Below are positions 36,004 through 45,459 of a stretch of DNA of 64,000 nt, one piece after another. Below the pieces are notes generated by a model. It did no database searches. It had not been told where the DNA came from and saw nothing but the letters and a program-made list of their open reading frames with translations. The number at the start of each line of letters is the position of its first letter. The first letter of the stretch is position 1. The stretch covers positions 62,001-126,000 of the forward strand of contig JAWLBB010000002.1 of NCBI GenBank assembly GCA_041395105.1. Reading direction: 5' to 3'. This DNA is from Opitutaceae bacterium. Its GTDB lineage: Bacteria; Verrucomicrobiota; Verrucomicrobiia; Opitutales; Opitutaceae. The position numbers and the translations under genes were made by a program.

Positions 36004-36774
36004 CTCTTGTCCGGGCCGCCGGCCATGGACGAGAAAGACCCGGTGGGGGACAAGCAGGGGGTCAACCGGGAATTCCTCGGCGAGCAGGCGGGCGTGGCGT
36101 CGATCGAATTCCACCACTCGTTCGCCGGACATGCTCCCGCCCACTCCCGCGCTGGCCCGGACCCGTCCCCTCCAGGCTTCGTGGGAATAGTGGATAGGTT
36201 CATCATAGGTCAGGCTACGGATGTCCAGAAAGCCTCCTTCCATCAGGTGCCGGAACCACTGCGGGTAAACACCGCAACCCCCGCCCATCGTCCAATCCGG
36301 ATTCATCTCCCGAATCAGAGTTTCCGTGAGCTCAACGACATTACCTGAGCAGGGCAACCAATCGAAATGGGCGATGACCAGACGTCCGCCCGCACGCAAC
36401 AGTCTCCGGATCTCCCGGATTGCCTTTTCCGGGTCAAACCAGTGCCAGCACTGACCCGCTGTGACCACATCAACCGAATCTCCATCGAGCCCGGTATCCT
36501 CGGCTGCAGCCTGCCGCCAGGTGACTGTGGGGCTTCCGGATCCCGCCATCTCCCGAGCCTGGTTGAGCATGTCCGGTGAGGAATCGATCCCGATGACCCG
36601 GCATCCCAACGAAGCCAATCCGCGGGCCACCGTGCCGGTCCCCGTCCCAAGGTCAACGACGGTCTCACGACCGGTGATGATCTTCGCGCCGACCAGGGTT
36701 TCGAAGAAGGAGCGGGGAAAACCCGCGCGGAAACTGCGGTAGTCCGAGGCTGTTCTTCCGAAATCCGCTTTCAT
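35992..36774 (-). CDS. class I SAM-dependent methyltransferase
   Basis: A 260-residue methyltransferase with motif I VVDLGTGTGTVARGL, the acidic IGIDSSPDML, and a motif IV-type segment VDVVTAGQCWHWFD that resembles the type-11 methyltransferase subgroup. The substrate is unknown; relatives include ubiquinone- and small-molecule methyltransferases. It overlaps the DUF5069 gene tail-to-tail by 12 bp. Confidence 0.85.
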   Translation of the reverse strand: MKADFGRTASDYRSFRAGFPRSFFETLVGAKIITGRETVVDLGTGTGTVARGLASLGCRVIGIDSSPDMLNQAREMAGSGSPTVTWRQAAAEDTGLDGDSVDVVTAGQCWHWFDPEKAIREIRRLLRAGGRLVIAHFDWLPCSGNVVELTETLIREMNPDWTMGGGCGVYPQWFRHLMEGGFLDIRSLTYDEPIHYSHEAWRGRVRASAGVGGSMSGERVVEFDRRHARLLAEEFPVDPLLVPHRVFLVHGRRPGQESGL

Positions 36775-36849
36775 GTCCGTTCCGTCTCACTGAAGCGACC
36801 GTCCGACCGGGTACTGCAGTCGCACCAGACCGACCATCTCGAAATCAGA

Positions 36850-37245
36850 TCACACCGGGTCGATCCAGACAACGTCTTTGATATCCGGATCCGAAGAGAG
36901 AATATGCCGCAGGGCCTCCGTGAGGCGGGTCAGTTCCGCCGTCACATCCACTCTCCTGAAGAGCTTCTTCACGATGGGGGTGCTCGGTTCGGTGAAGCAG
37001 ACAAACTCGTCGGCGTCGCCATCCTGATGGCCGCAACAAAGAGCGAGACGGGCATCTCCGATCCGTATCGGCAGGTACCATCCCCAGTCTTCCGCGTTCA
37101 TCTCCCCGTATTCGATTCCCAGATCAGAGAGTTTCGCCGCCAGATACTCGGTCAGCCTTTTTCCCCAGAGCCCGGGGTTGATCTGATCCTCCTCGCCTTC
37201 ATAAGGCGGGAACTTCCCCGACCGGAATTCGACCTGGGTGTTCAT
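36850..37245 (-). CDS. conserved hypothetical protein
   Basis: I start at the ATG at 37245 (MNTQVEF), since the upstream extension would need TTG. The 131-residue product has no signal peptide or membrane helix. It shows a mixed alpha/beta pattern with a YLPIRIGDARLALCCGH segment and a helical C terminus ending VVWIDPV. I recognise no family. It starts 12 bp after the HDOD-GGDEF stop and is probably co-transcribed. Confidence 0.7.
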   Translation of the reverse strand: MNTQVEFRSGKFPPYEGEEDQINPGLWGKRLTEYLAAKLSDLGIEYGEMNAEDWGWYLPIRIGDARLALCCGHQDGDADEFVCFTEPSTPIVKKLFRRVDVTAELTRLTEALRHILSSDPDIKDVVWIDPV

Positions 37246-37257
37246 CGCGCGCAAGCC

Positions 37258-38811
37258 CTAGCCTTTCCGCCCCAGAAGGCGGGAAAAGAGCCCCCCACCC
37301 GAGGAGACTGCCGGTTCGGACATGGTTGCCGCAGTCTCCTGCGGGTCGATCCGCCACTGATTGCGACCGCCATGCTTGGCCTCATAGAGACGTTGATCTG
37401 CGAACTCCACCAGTTCCGTGGGATTCTCCGGCAGATGCGCCGAATCGACCCAGGCGACCCCCACGCTGATGGTCAGGGGAATCGTTCGCTTGAGTTCGAC
37501 GTGCGGCGTCGCTTCGACCGCAGCGCGGAAGCCCTCGGCAATGGAACCGGCGCCCTCCTTCGAGCAGTCCGGGGCGATGACCACGAATTCCTCTCCGCCA
37601 TAACGAAAGACTTCGTCCCGTCGACGAGCGTTGTCGTCAAGGATTCGCGCAAGATGCTTGAGCACGGAGTCACCCGCTGGATGGCCATGAGTGTCATTGA
37701 TGCTCTTGAAGCGATCGACATCGATCATAAGCACCGCAAGGGAACGCTCCTGATCGCGTGCACCCGCCACCGCGGCCGGAAGCGATTCATCAAAGGCCGC
37801 CCGGTTGAGCATTCCGGTCATCCGATCCCGGCGGGCCAGTTCGCTCAACTCCTTGTTCTCGGACTTCAGACTGACCACTTCCATCTCGGACGCGAGGCGA
37901 AGGAGGTTGCGATGCTCTTCCGCTTCGCGCTCGATCGCGTCGAAATCCGGGGCCTTCTGCGTGTCGACAGAAAAGAGCTTTCCATAAACGCTCCAGTCTT
38001 CAGAGACGGCTTCCATCAGCGCGCGGAGAGCAGGAGGCTCGAGGCCGGTTTCGGTCAGAGCCAATCCACTCAGGCGCTGCATGGCCGCCGCGTTGTGCCC
38101 CCCTTCGATCATGAGAAAGGCCGCGATGGCATCGGCGACCCGGAGAATCCCGCCGCAACGGCTGGCCGCCGCCTGATCGTCGATCCGAACCAGTCCCTCG
38201 GCCGCCTTCCAGACTTTCTCCGGCAGCTGCCAGTCACGGAGCAATTCGATTCCGATTTCCACGTGACTGCCCTCGAGGGCAAGACGTTCCCGTCGCTCCA
38301 GCGGAATCTCCGGATGAACGGCTCCACTGAGAATGGGCTCATAGGCTTCCGGCATGCCGATTGAGAGGGCCAGTTTGCCAATCCGGCAGACGAGGCCCGA
38401 AATGAAGGCTTCCTCCGAATCCCATCCACCCAAGTCCCGGGCCAATCGCCGGGCAGCCACTCCACGAGCGAGCGACTCCGACCAGAAGGCCTCGAATTGA
38501 AAACTCGGACAGCTCTCGGCATGCGTCTGGGTGATGAGCGAGAAGGACAACGCCATCATCTGGGTGCCCCGGATTCCGATCCGCGCAACGGCTTCCTGAA
38601 GACTGGATCCGTGGAAACCCAGACCCATGATCGGAGAGTTGATGTACTTGAGGATCTTGGCCGTCAGCGCGGGGTCGCTGCTGATCACCTGGGTCAATTC
38701 ATCGAGGGTGGTGTCCTCGTTCTCGACCAGTTGAAGTATCCGGATGGCCACGCCCGGCGGAGTCGGCAGGCGGTTGGCGGCTTTCAGGGCTTCGTAGGTA
38801 TTTGCGGGCAT
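37258..38811 (-). CDS. HDOD-GGDEF signalling protein
   Basis: I start at the ATG at 38811 (MPANTYEALKAANRLPTPPGVAIRILQL), where the HDOD domain begins, giving 517 residues. The HDOD region (about residues 10-205) has the ISSDPALTAKILKYINSP segment. After a linker comes a diguanylate cyclase domain with the active-site motif GGEEF. An intact RxxD-type inhibitory site (RRRD) lies five residues before it. The protein should make cyclic di-GMP and may be feedback-inhibited. Fusion of HDOD with GGDEF implies a switch linking a stress or phosphorelay-type input to cyclic di-GMP. Confidence 0.88.
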   Translation of the reverse strand: MPANTYEALKAANRLPTPPGVAIRILQLVENEDTTLDELTQVISSDPALTAKILKYINSPIMGLGFHGSSLQEAVARIGIRGTQMMALSFSLITQTHAESCPSFQFEAFWSESLARGVAARRLARDLGGWDSEEAFISGLVCRIGKLALSIGMPEAYEPILSGAVHPEIPLERRERLALEGSHVEIGIELLRDWQLPEKVWKAAEGLVRIDDQAAASRCGGILRVADAIAAFLMIEGGHNAAAMQRLSGLALTETGLEPPALRALMEAVSEDWSVYGKLFSVDTQKAPDFDAIEREAEEHRNLLRLASEMEVVSLKSENKELSELARRDRMTGMLNRAAFDESLPAAVAGARDQERSLAVLMIDVDRFKSINDTHGHPAGDSVLKHLARILDDNARRRDEVFRYGGEEFVVIAPDCSKEGAGSIAEGFRAAVEATPHVELKRTIPLTISVGVAWVDSAHLPENPTELVEFADQRLYEAKHGGRNQWRIDPQETAATMSEPAVSSGGGLFSRLLGRKG

Positions 38812-39123
38812 GTCGATGGGGGAGGTTGCGGGGAAACTCGAGACAGCGTGTGTCCGGCCGCCCAATTCGACCATCTCACTTGTGGGATGCTCCCACCACC
38901 CTCTCGATTTCTCTCAGACTGCTGATGTTCTCTGGACTGACTTTGTCCTTATTTCATCGGCCCGAAGCAGCCCGGCCTTAGGGACAGTTGAGAGCATTTT
39001 TCACCAAGGGTGCGGCCCGAAACGCAATGCCCTTTTGCGTCAACAAGTCATCGAAACCCGCTGGCGCACAGGCACAACGGCGATGCGCCACCCGACACAG
39101 CTCTCCGATCTTCGGCAGGCGCC

Positions 39124-40053
39124 TTATCCCTGCAACTGGCGCCACTGATCAAGATCGGCCCGAGCTTCCCCGGCTTCGGGAGACCCGATCGAATCAAGAA
39201 TCGCGACCGCGGCACTGACCCGGGTGATGGCGTCCGGCAGACGGCCGAGAGACTTGACAGCCCGCGCGGCGCTTCTCAGGGCCTGCGCCTCGGCCAGCTG
39301 GTCGCCGATCTGTCGGGCCAGTTTCAGCTGATCGTCAAAGCATTCCACCGCTTTCCACGTCCGGTTTGCGTCCTGGTGACACTGCCCCAGTTGCCCCATG
39401 GCGAAGAGCCCGGACTGGGCATCCTTGAGCAGATGGGCGGCTTCAATCTGGCGGGCGAAATACTCCGCCGCCTTGTCGGGATTGCCGAGGGCCCGATAAG
39501 ACCGGCCCAGATTGCCCAGGGCGTGGGTCTCCGAGGGCATATTCCCGGATGAACCTGAAAGCTTCAGTTGGCGTTCGAATCTCGGTACCGCCTCGGCCGG
39601 TTGACCGGAAGCGAGGTGCGCTTCACCAAGGTGGGCAAGCGCCAGCAATTCGCCGGCCTCGTTACCGTGCTCGAGGTTCAGCTTGAGGTGTTCTTCGTGC
39701 AATTCGATGGCCCGGGTATAATCTCCCCGCTTCTCCGCGATATGCCCCAGACTGGCCAGGGCAAATCCCTCGCGCGCGGTATCCCCCTCGTCCCGCATGA
39801 CGACGAGGACCTTTTCAAAACACGCCTCCGCCTCATCCAGCTGTCCGAGGTTCTGGTAGGCGAGCCCCATATTTCCAATGCAGCTGCCTTCCTGATGGAC
39901 GTCTCCGAGTTCCCGACAGAGCTCGGCGCCGCGGGAGTAGCAATCCAGGGCATCTTGCGGCCGACCGAGTTGGGCGTAGATCGAACCCAGACTCGTGACC
40001 GCGTCCAATTCCTTTTCGCGGTCACCCACCGCCCGGGCCTTTTCCGTCGTCAT
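39124..40053 (-). CDS. tetratricopeptide-repeat protein
   Basis: The ATG at 40053 overlaps the stop of the upstream gene as ATGA, so I prefer it to the ATG at 40065. The 309-residue product is almost entirely TPR repeats of about 40 residues (LG.IY..LG..QDALDCY, LGLAYQNLGQLDEAEACF, LGHIAEKRGDYTRAIELH, LGEAHLASGQPAEAVPRF, LGRSYRALGNPDKAAEYF, LGQCHQDANRTWKAVECF, SAARAVKSLGRLPDAI). This is the LGN/TPR_12 style. It probably acts as a protein-binding scaffold for its membrane-anchored partner. Confidence 0.82.
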   Translation of the reverse strand: MTTEKARAVGDREKELDAVTSLGSIYAQLGRPQDALDCYSRGAELCRELGDVHQEGSCIGNMGLAYQNLGQLDEAEACFEKVLVVMRDEGDTAREGFALASLGHIAEKRGDYTRAIELHEEHLKLNLEHGNEAGELLALAHLGEAHLASGQPAEAVPRFERQLKLSGSSGNMPSETHALGNLGRSYRALGNPDKAAEYFARQIEAAHLLKDAQSGLFAMGQLGQCHQDANRTWKAVECFDDQLKLARQIGDQLAEAQALRSAARAVKSLGRLPDAITRVSAAVAILDSIGSPEAGEARADLDQWRQLQG

Positions 40054-40835
40054 CCGGTGCACCATCGAATCCCATCATCGGTCCGGGTCTGAAAGATCCC
40101 GGTCGCATTGACCGCTTCAGAGAACTTGAGGAACTCCCGCTCCCTGCCCTCCTGCTGCGAAAGACGCTCCAGAACCGAGAGCAGGTGCGGCCATTCTTCC
40201 TGGACCAGCTCAAAACCCTCAACGGCCGCTTCGCGATCTTCAAGGTCGGTCGCGTGAACCTTTTCGACCAATCGGGAAAAGTGTTCGGTATGGAATTGCC
40301 GCACAAGCTCTCCATCCTCCGGTGTCAGGTGTTCCGCACCGAGCGTCCGGCCCTGTTCCGTGAGGGTGAAACGTTCACCCTCGGGATCTGTCTGGATCAA
40401 CCCGGAGGCGAGAATCGCGTCGAAATCCGCTTCCTTGCATGCCGCCACCGCCAGGCCGGCCACCCGGTCAAAGGAGGCCGGCATCGTGGTCAGGCGGGCC
40501 AGGCCCAATCGCTGGGAGCGGCTCAGCCGTTTGAACTGCTCGGCAGGAACCACCGCAGGCGCCGGCGCATGTTCGTCCCCCTCGATCACGGCTGCTTCAG
40601 CGATCGGAACACGATCCGCAACCATCGACCCCGTTCCCCCTCCGTCTTCTGCCGGTTGTTCCGGTTGGGGAGCGGCTGCAACGGCCGGCGAAGCACTCGG
40701 GGCCGGGGATCGCGCCGTTTCTCCATCCAAGCCCTGCTGGCGGGGCTTCCAGATGAATTCATGGACGGCGAGTGCGACCACGACGACGGCAATCAGGATA
40801 CCGGCCCAGATCAGTATATTGGTAAGCAGGTCCAT
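40050..40835 (-). CDS. membrane-anchored hypothetical protein coupled to a TPR protein
   Basis: A 261-residue product with one N-terminal helix (residues 5-27, LTNILIWAGILIAVVVVALAVH), a Pro/Ala-rich linker (about 40-95) and a helical cytoplasmic-type domain. The domain includes FKRLSRSQRLGLARLT, a LDS..EADFDAILASGLIQTD segment, a T-box-like RFTLTEQGRTLG, and a final EWPHLLSVLERLS segment. Part of it has winged-helix-like spacing. I recognise no family. Its stop overlaps the TPR start, so the two are made together. Confidence 0.7.
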   Translation of the reverse strand: MDLLTNILIWAGILIAVVVVALAVHEFIWKPRQQGLDGETARSPAPSASPAVAAAPQPEQPAEDGGGTGSMVADRVPIAEAAVIEGDEHAPAPAVVPAEQFKRLSRSQRLGLARLTTMPASFDRVAGLAVAACKEADFDAILASGLIQTDPEGERFTLTEQGRTLGAEHLTPEDGELVRQFHTEHFSRLVEKVHATDLEDREAAVEGFELVQEEWPHLLSVLERLSQQEGREREFLKFSEAVNATGIFQTRTDDGIRWCTG

Positions 40836-41006
40836 GGGATCGAATTGTTGATAAAGCCCCTAGGGGTTGTCTCTTAAACGTATGCAGAGAAGAATGGTCA
40901 AGACGAGTTCATCCCGTCATCCGGGCCGTTCCACGAAAATCAAGGCGAAGGAGACCAGCGACGACACATGTTGACCGGCGGACGGATGGTCGGATAGAGA
41001 GTCGGC

Positions 41007-41657
41007 ATGGTCAACATCACCTATTACCTCGATGTCGTATCCTCATGGTGTTTTTACAGTGAATCCACCTGGGCCCTTCTCAAGTCCCGATATGGCGATG
41101 TGGCCAGGTTCGACTGGAGGATCGCCACCATCCCGGAATCCGGCCTTCCACGCACGAGGGAAGAAGAAGAGTGGTATTACAGACGTAGCGGCACGATGGT
41201 TGGCCGTGTCCCGATGCTTCACAGTGGTTGGTGGGAACCCGGGATCAGCGAATACCTGGCGCCCAACGCGGTGGCCGAAGCCGCACGCGACCATGGGTGC
41301 CACGACGATTCCGTCCGACTCGCACTCGCTGCTGCGGCCATGGAGGAAGGTCTCCAGGTCGGACGATGGGAGGTCGCGGCCTCAGTGGCGGCCCCGCTTC
41401 TCGGAATGAGCGCAGAGGAGTTGGAAGCGACGGCCCGGTCCGATGCCGTCGTGGACCGGGTCAGGAGATCCACCCGGGACTTCTTCGACTTGCAGGTGAC
41501 CCAGCGCCCCGCTTTCGTCATTCGGGACGAAATCGACGACCGCGCGGTTTTTTCCGGGCTGATCCAGCCGCAGCCCCTCATTGCCGCCATCGATCAGATG
41601 ATCGCCGACTGCCGGGCCTACCGATCCTGGACGGCGCACTTCGGCCAGCCGGGATGA
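41007..41657 (+). CDS. FrnE/HCCA-isomerase-like thioredoxin-fold protein
   Basis: A 216-residue DsbA-like thioredoxin fold with no signal peptide. The family N terminus that normally carries a CPWC-type motif reads VVSSWCFYSE here, so the first cysteine is Ser and only the second remains. This resembles kappa-class glutathione transferases and 2-hydroxychromene-2-carboxylate isomerases, which use Ser there, more than disulfide oxidases such as FrnE. A helical insertion domain (about residues 95-160) and the C-terminal QRPAFVIRDEID segment fit. Cytoplasmic isomerase or conjugating activity is the best inference. It is convergent with the 1224-residue gene. Confidence 0.65.
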   Translation: MVNITYYLDVVSSWCFYSESTWALLKSRYGDVARFDWRIATIPESGLPRTREEEEWYYRRSGTMVGRVPMLHSGWWEPGISEYLAPNAVAEAARDHGCHDDSVRLALAAAAMEEGLQVGRWEVAASVAAPLLGMSAEELEATARSDAVVDRVRRSTRDFFDLQVTQRPAFVIRDEIDDRAVFSGLIQPQPLIAAIDQMIADCRAYRSWTAHFGQPG

Positions 41658-41674
41658 GCGACTTTCGACCGGGT

Positions 41675-44600
41675 TCACTGGATCCACATTCTCAGGATTC
41701 TCCGGTCTGCGGTGGCGAGGAAGAAGGTGAAACCGGTCTGCGGATTCCGTTCCGGCTCAACCTGCACAAGGGTTGAACCAAGGTCCCACCGCTTGATCAG
41801 CCGACCGGACCCATCCAGCCAGGCAACCCTCCCGTCGCGGAGGAAAGCGACCAAGCCGTCAGATGGCCGCAGATCCGCCAGCTTGAAAACCTCGCCTCCC
41901 AGATTCCTTCTCCAGACCTTGCGACCGGTCGCGTCGAAACGGACCACCTCGCCACAGAGGCTCCCCACGATCAGGCCTTCCTCGTTGGCAGGTCCCGTGA
42001 TGACCGCCGCCTGAGACCGGTCGCCCACATTGCTTTCCCAGATGATCTTGCCCGATTTGGAGTGGACGGCGTAGACCGCCCCGCTTTCCGCGCCATAGAT
42101 CGACTCCCGAATGCCGTCGCGATCGAGATCACAGAAACCCAAAGCAATGAACTCGGGCCCGCCGTTGATCGTCCAACGGATCGCACCGTCTGCCTCAAGC
42201 AGGTCGGAGGTGTGGTATTCCGTCCCCACCAGAATCTCCGCCCGGCCATCCCCATCGGCATCGCCGACGACCATGCTTCGCGCAGCGTGGTGATGAATCT
42301 GCGTCACCCAGCGTCTCCGACCCGAAAGGGTGATACAGTGAACCAGCCAACCATCGGTGCAGGCCAGGATGGAAGGCTCCTCACCCTCTTCCAGCACCGC
42401 AATCGAGAGATCGTTCACATTCTGGATGCGGTAATGCGACCGGAGCAAAGCCACCAGCCAGCGGCCAAGACCGGAAGCGTCGACCATTTCAAGGTAACCG
42501 GCGCCCCCGACCACCACGCAGGCGGCCCCACCCATACGGAGCGGACGGATGACCGAAGCCGGTCGCTTCAATCTCGCGAGTCCGGTCTGCCGGCCGGAAA
42601 GATCCATGGTGGTCAGGCGGCGATTGCCCTCCAGAACGAAGAGACGCTCCAGCGAAGCCGACCAGGCGACCGCCGACGCCGCCTGCTCCAGTTCCGCCAA
42701 TAGAGCGATCCCAGCCCCCCCTGCCACCGCCTCAGGAACCAACGTTTCCGCCGAAGCACCGCATGGATCCGGTCTGACCGACCCGGCGGAATACTCTGGA
42801 TCGACGTCGGGCGACAGGACCTCGAAATGGCTTTCCGCCTGCGCAAGCAGGCCCACGGGCTTGAGCAGGTCGCCGGACACCCGGGATCCGGGAAGTCCCA
42901 GCACCACCGCCCGGCCGCGCGCCCGGTCGATCTCCAGAAAGACCGGTTCGGAGAAGGTCGCCGAGCGTCCACCGATCCGCACAGACCGGCAATGAACATA
43001 TCGTAAGTGGGCTTCAGATACGACTATCAGGTCCGTCTGTCCGTCGTCACCGGCGCGGATGCCGGCACGGCCGTCGATTGTCCAGGTCTCGTCGTCGGGG
43101 CCCGGAATGAAGCGGGCAACACCGTCGGCCAGACCCTGCAGCCGGCAGGCGCCGACCTGACCGGCATCACCGCAGGTCATCAGATTGAAAAAGACCAGCC
43201 CTGAACCGGGACCACCGCCTCGAGCCCGGCGCTCCTGGCGCAGGACCCGCGTCGGATCAGTCGCATGGGGATAGTCTCGGTGGAAGGATCCGTCCTGGGT
43301 CCGGATCACCCTTGAATGTTCGTCCGACAAGGACTTGAGGCTCGAGTCGCCATGGGTCATCCGGAAAAGGACTCCGTCCTGCCGGACAGTCGTGGACCGG
43401 GCCGAAGAACGGATCTTTCCGAGCAGACGCCAGAACAGCGTGATCACGTAATCGGCCTCCTGTCGGAAATCGACCGTATCCACAAAGAGGAACCATGCGT
43501 TTCTTTTCCAGACGATGTTCCTCCTCCAGTCCACCCCGTTGTAGTCGGCCACCCGGATCTGCAAAAAGAGCACCTCCCCGCGTTCGTGGACAAACTCAAG
43601 TGAAGCCAGCTTCGGGAGCGGCCCCGCCTGGCCGTCGCAGATCGACACAAGTGAATTGTGAAATTTGGGCAGCGACCGGATATAGTCGCCCTCGGTCAGC
43701 CACATGCGGTTCTTCCAGGTCAGGCGCAGGACCGAGCCGGCATCTTCGTGGTCGTGCACGAACCCCGATACCCCGTCCAGGATCAGGTAGGCATCGTCCG
43801 GATCGTAGCCGGCCCGCAGGACACATTTGTCAAATGCCTTGCCCGGGGGCACCTGGTCGGACCGCACGCCCTCCGGGCGGTATGGCTGGAACTCGGACTC
43901 GCCGGTCCGATCCAGATGACGGTAGGCATCCGTGGTCAAGCGCGCCAGCTGCAGGCCCGGTGACAGAACGGGCCCCTCCTCCTTGAGATCACGCGCATAG
44001 TGCCCGACAGAATCCACCAGGTAATTGCCCATCTCCGCATGTCGTGGCGTCAGATCAAAGGCACTGGGCGGGATCTCCGGGAGCAGGCGGCGCCAGGCCC
44101 CTGACTGATAAAAGGCTGCGGCCGCGGTCAGGACAAAACGCAACGAGCCGTAGCACCATCCGGCGGGGTAGTAGCGGATGACATCGCCGAAACCGACCGG
44201 CGCCATCAAATTGTCGGTGGTCAGCTCCGCATACTCGCAGACCTCGCGCAGGTGACCGTCCTCAATCCACCTGAGGTCATCATGGGCCAGATCGTAGTGA
44301 AGGAGATGTGACGGCACCAACCAGCAGTAGCCGTTGGCATCATCATCGGGCTTGAAGCTGTTGCGTTGTCCCTCGAATATGAGGCGTGCCGCCTCCATTT
44401 CCTGCCCGTAGGCATCACTCTCATAGTGGGCTCGGACATACCGGGCGGCAAAGAAAAGACTGAGGGCGGCAAAAGTCGGATGGTTCTGCCGGATGGCGGG
44501 GGTCCTCAAGGAGGGGTCACGGAAGTAGACCAACCGCGAGCAGTAGTCGGCCAGACCGCACAGCACGGTGACTCCCTCGAAGCGGTCTTCGTCGGTAAGC

Positions 44601-45349
44601 AGGGAACTCTCCTCCACCATGTCCCAAAGCCAGGCCAGGCGCCAGATCCAGGAATAGGGAAAGAGCATGTGCTCGAATTCCCATTCTCCTCCCGCCCGCT
44701 TGACGAGCTCATGATAGTGGCGGAGGGCGAACATGAAGAGCTCGAGGTATTCCGGATGGCCGGTCAAGGCATAGACCAGGCCCGACTCAATCCCCCGATC
44801 CAGGGCATCACGCCCGGTATTTGCCCTGAAGGTCGCCCGCACTTTGCGCTTCCAGCGCCGCTTCTCGAGGGGTGATAGCCTTGGCACTTCCAAGCGGGTC
44901 TGAACCCGGTTGACATACCCGAGAACTCCGCCGTCAACTGCCGCCACCTCGGAAAACGCCCGCAACGCCTCGTCGATCATCGCCGGGTCGGAGAGCCCGA
45001 TAACAATGACATTGAGTCGAAGATTCGACGGATTGTGAACCGTCTGGATCACCCAGCCGCCCGGTCCCGGATAGAAATCGTCCACCAGGGTGTGCTTGCG
45101 GCGATAAAGCCAGGCGATGAGGGGGTTGGTATGCACGGTCCCCACCAGGATCCGGTGACTGCGAAAAGGCTGCGGCTGATCGAAATCATCCTCCGCAGGG
45201 CTGACCGGAGGCGCCCGGCCCACCCTCTTTCCGATTTCAATCGCGAGCGCCTGGCCAAACCGAGCCCAGGACGCACCAACCGGAACCACGATGCCCGCGA
45301 TCGACGCGAGGGGCGTCTCAAGGAGAAAATCGCGGTTCAAAGGGTTCAT
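41675..45349 (-). CDS. large heparinase-like protein with C-terminal FG-GAP/PQQ-like beta propeller
   Basis: A 1224-residue protein. Residues ~1-150 resemble the alpha/beta domain seen at the N terminus of GH115- and lyase-type carbohydrate enzymes (ILVGTVHTNPLIAWLYRR, then a VIVIGLSDPAMID block). Residues ~160-460 are helical with aromatic patches, consistent with an alpha/alpha toroid (for example NLMAPVGFGDVIRYYPAGWCYGS). Residues ~520-830 form a beta-rich region like heparinase II/III C-terminal sandwiches (GVSGFVHDHEDAGSVLRLTWKNRMWLTEGDY). Residues ~980-1224 are propeller repeats with the FG-GAP motif GDADGDGRAEILVG. No signal peptide is visible. Polysaccharide lyase activity is an inference. 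An MFS transporter and a porin follow upstream. Confidence 0.7.
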   Translation of the reverse strand: MNPLNRDFLLETPLASIAGIVVPVGASWARFGQALAIEIGKRVGRAPPVSPAEDDFDQPQPFRSHRILVGTVHTNPLIAWLYRRKHTLVDDFYPGPGGWVIQTVHNPSNLRLNVIVIGLSDPAMIDEALRAFSEVAAVDGGVLGYVNRVQTRLEVPRLSPLEKRRWKRKVRATFRANTGRDALDRGIESGLVYALTGHPEYLELFMFALRHYHELVKRAGGEWEFEHMLFPYSWIWRLAWLWDMVEESSLLTDEDRFEGVTVLCGLADYCSRLVYFRDPSLRTPAIRQNHPTFAALSLFFAARYVRAHYESDAYGQEMEAARLIFEGQRNSFKPDDDANGYCWLVPSHLLHYDLAHDDLRWIEDGHLREVCEYAELTTDNLMAPVGFGDVIRYYPAGWCYGSLRFVLTAAAAFYQSGAWRRLLPEIPPSAFDLTPRHAEMGNYLVDSVGHYARDLKEEGPVLSPGLQLARLTTDAYRHLDRTGESEFQPYRPEGVRSDQVPPGKAFDKCVLRAGYDPDDAYLILDGVSGFVHDHEDAGSVLRLTWKNRMWLTEGDYIRSLPKFHNSLVSICDGQAGPLPKLASLEFVHERGEVLFLQIRVADYNGVDWRRNIVWKRNAWFLFVDTVDFRQEADYVITLFWRLLGKIRSSARSTTVRQDGVLFRMTHGDSSLKSLSDEHSRVIRTQDGSFHRDYPHATDPTRVLRQERRARGGGPGSGLVFFNLMTCGDAGQVGACRLQGLADGVARFIPGPDDETWTIDGRAGIRAGDDGQTDLIVVSEAHLRYVHCRSVRIGGRSATFSEPVFLEIDRARGRAVVLGLPGSRVSGDLLKPVGLLAQAESHFEVLSPDVDPEYSAGSVRPDPCGASAETLVPEAVAGGAGIALLAELEQAASAVAWSASLERLFVLEGNRRLTTMDLSGRQTGLARLKRPASVIRPLRMGGAACVVVGGAGYLEMVDASGLGRWLVALLRSHYRIQNVNDLSIAVLEEGEEPSILACTDGWLVHCITLSGRRRWVTQIHHHAARSMVVGDADGDGRAEILVGTEYHTSDLLEADGAIRWTINGGPEFIALGFCDLDRDGIRESIYGAESGAVYAVHSKSGKIIWESNVGDRSQAAVITGPANEEGLIVGSLCGEVVRFDATGRKVWRRNLGGEVFKLADLRPSDGLVAFLRDGRVAWLDGSGRLIKRWDLGSTLVQVEPERNPQTGFTFFLATADRRILRMWIQ

Positions 45350-45459
45350 CGAGTGCGGCCTGCGGCCACCGACTTACCTTGACGGCGATCCCGACCAAGT
45401 CGACACACGAGATTGCCTGAACCGGCAGGCAGGAAACCATCGGAGGACCGATCGAATCA

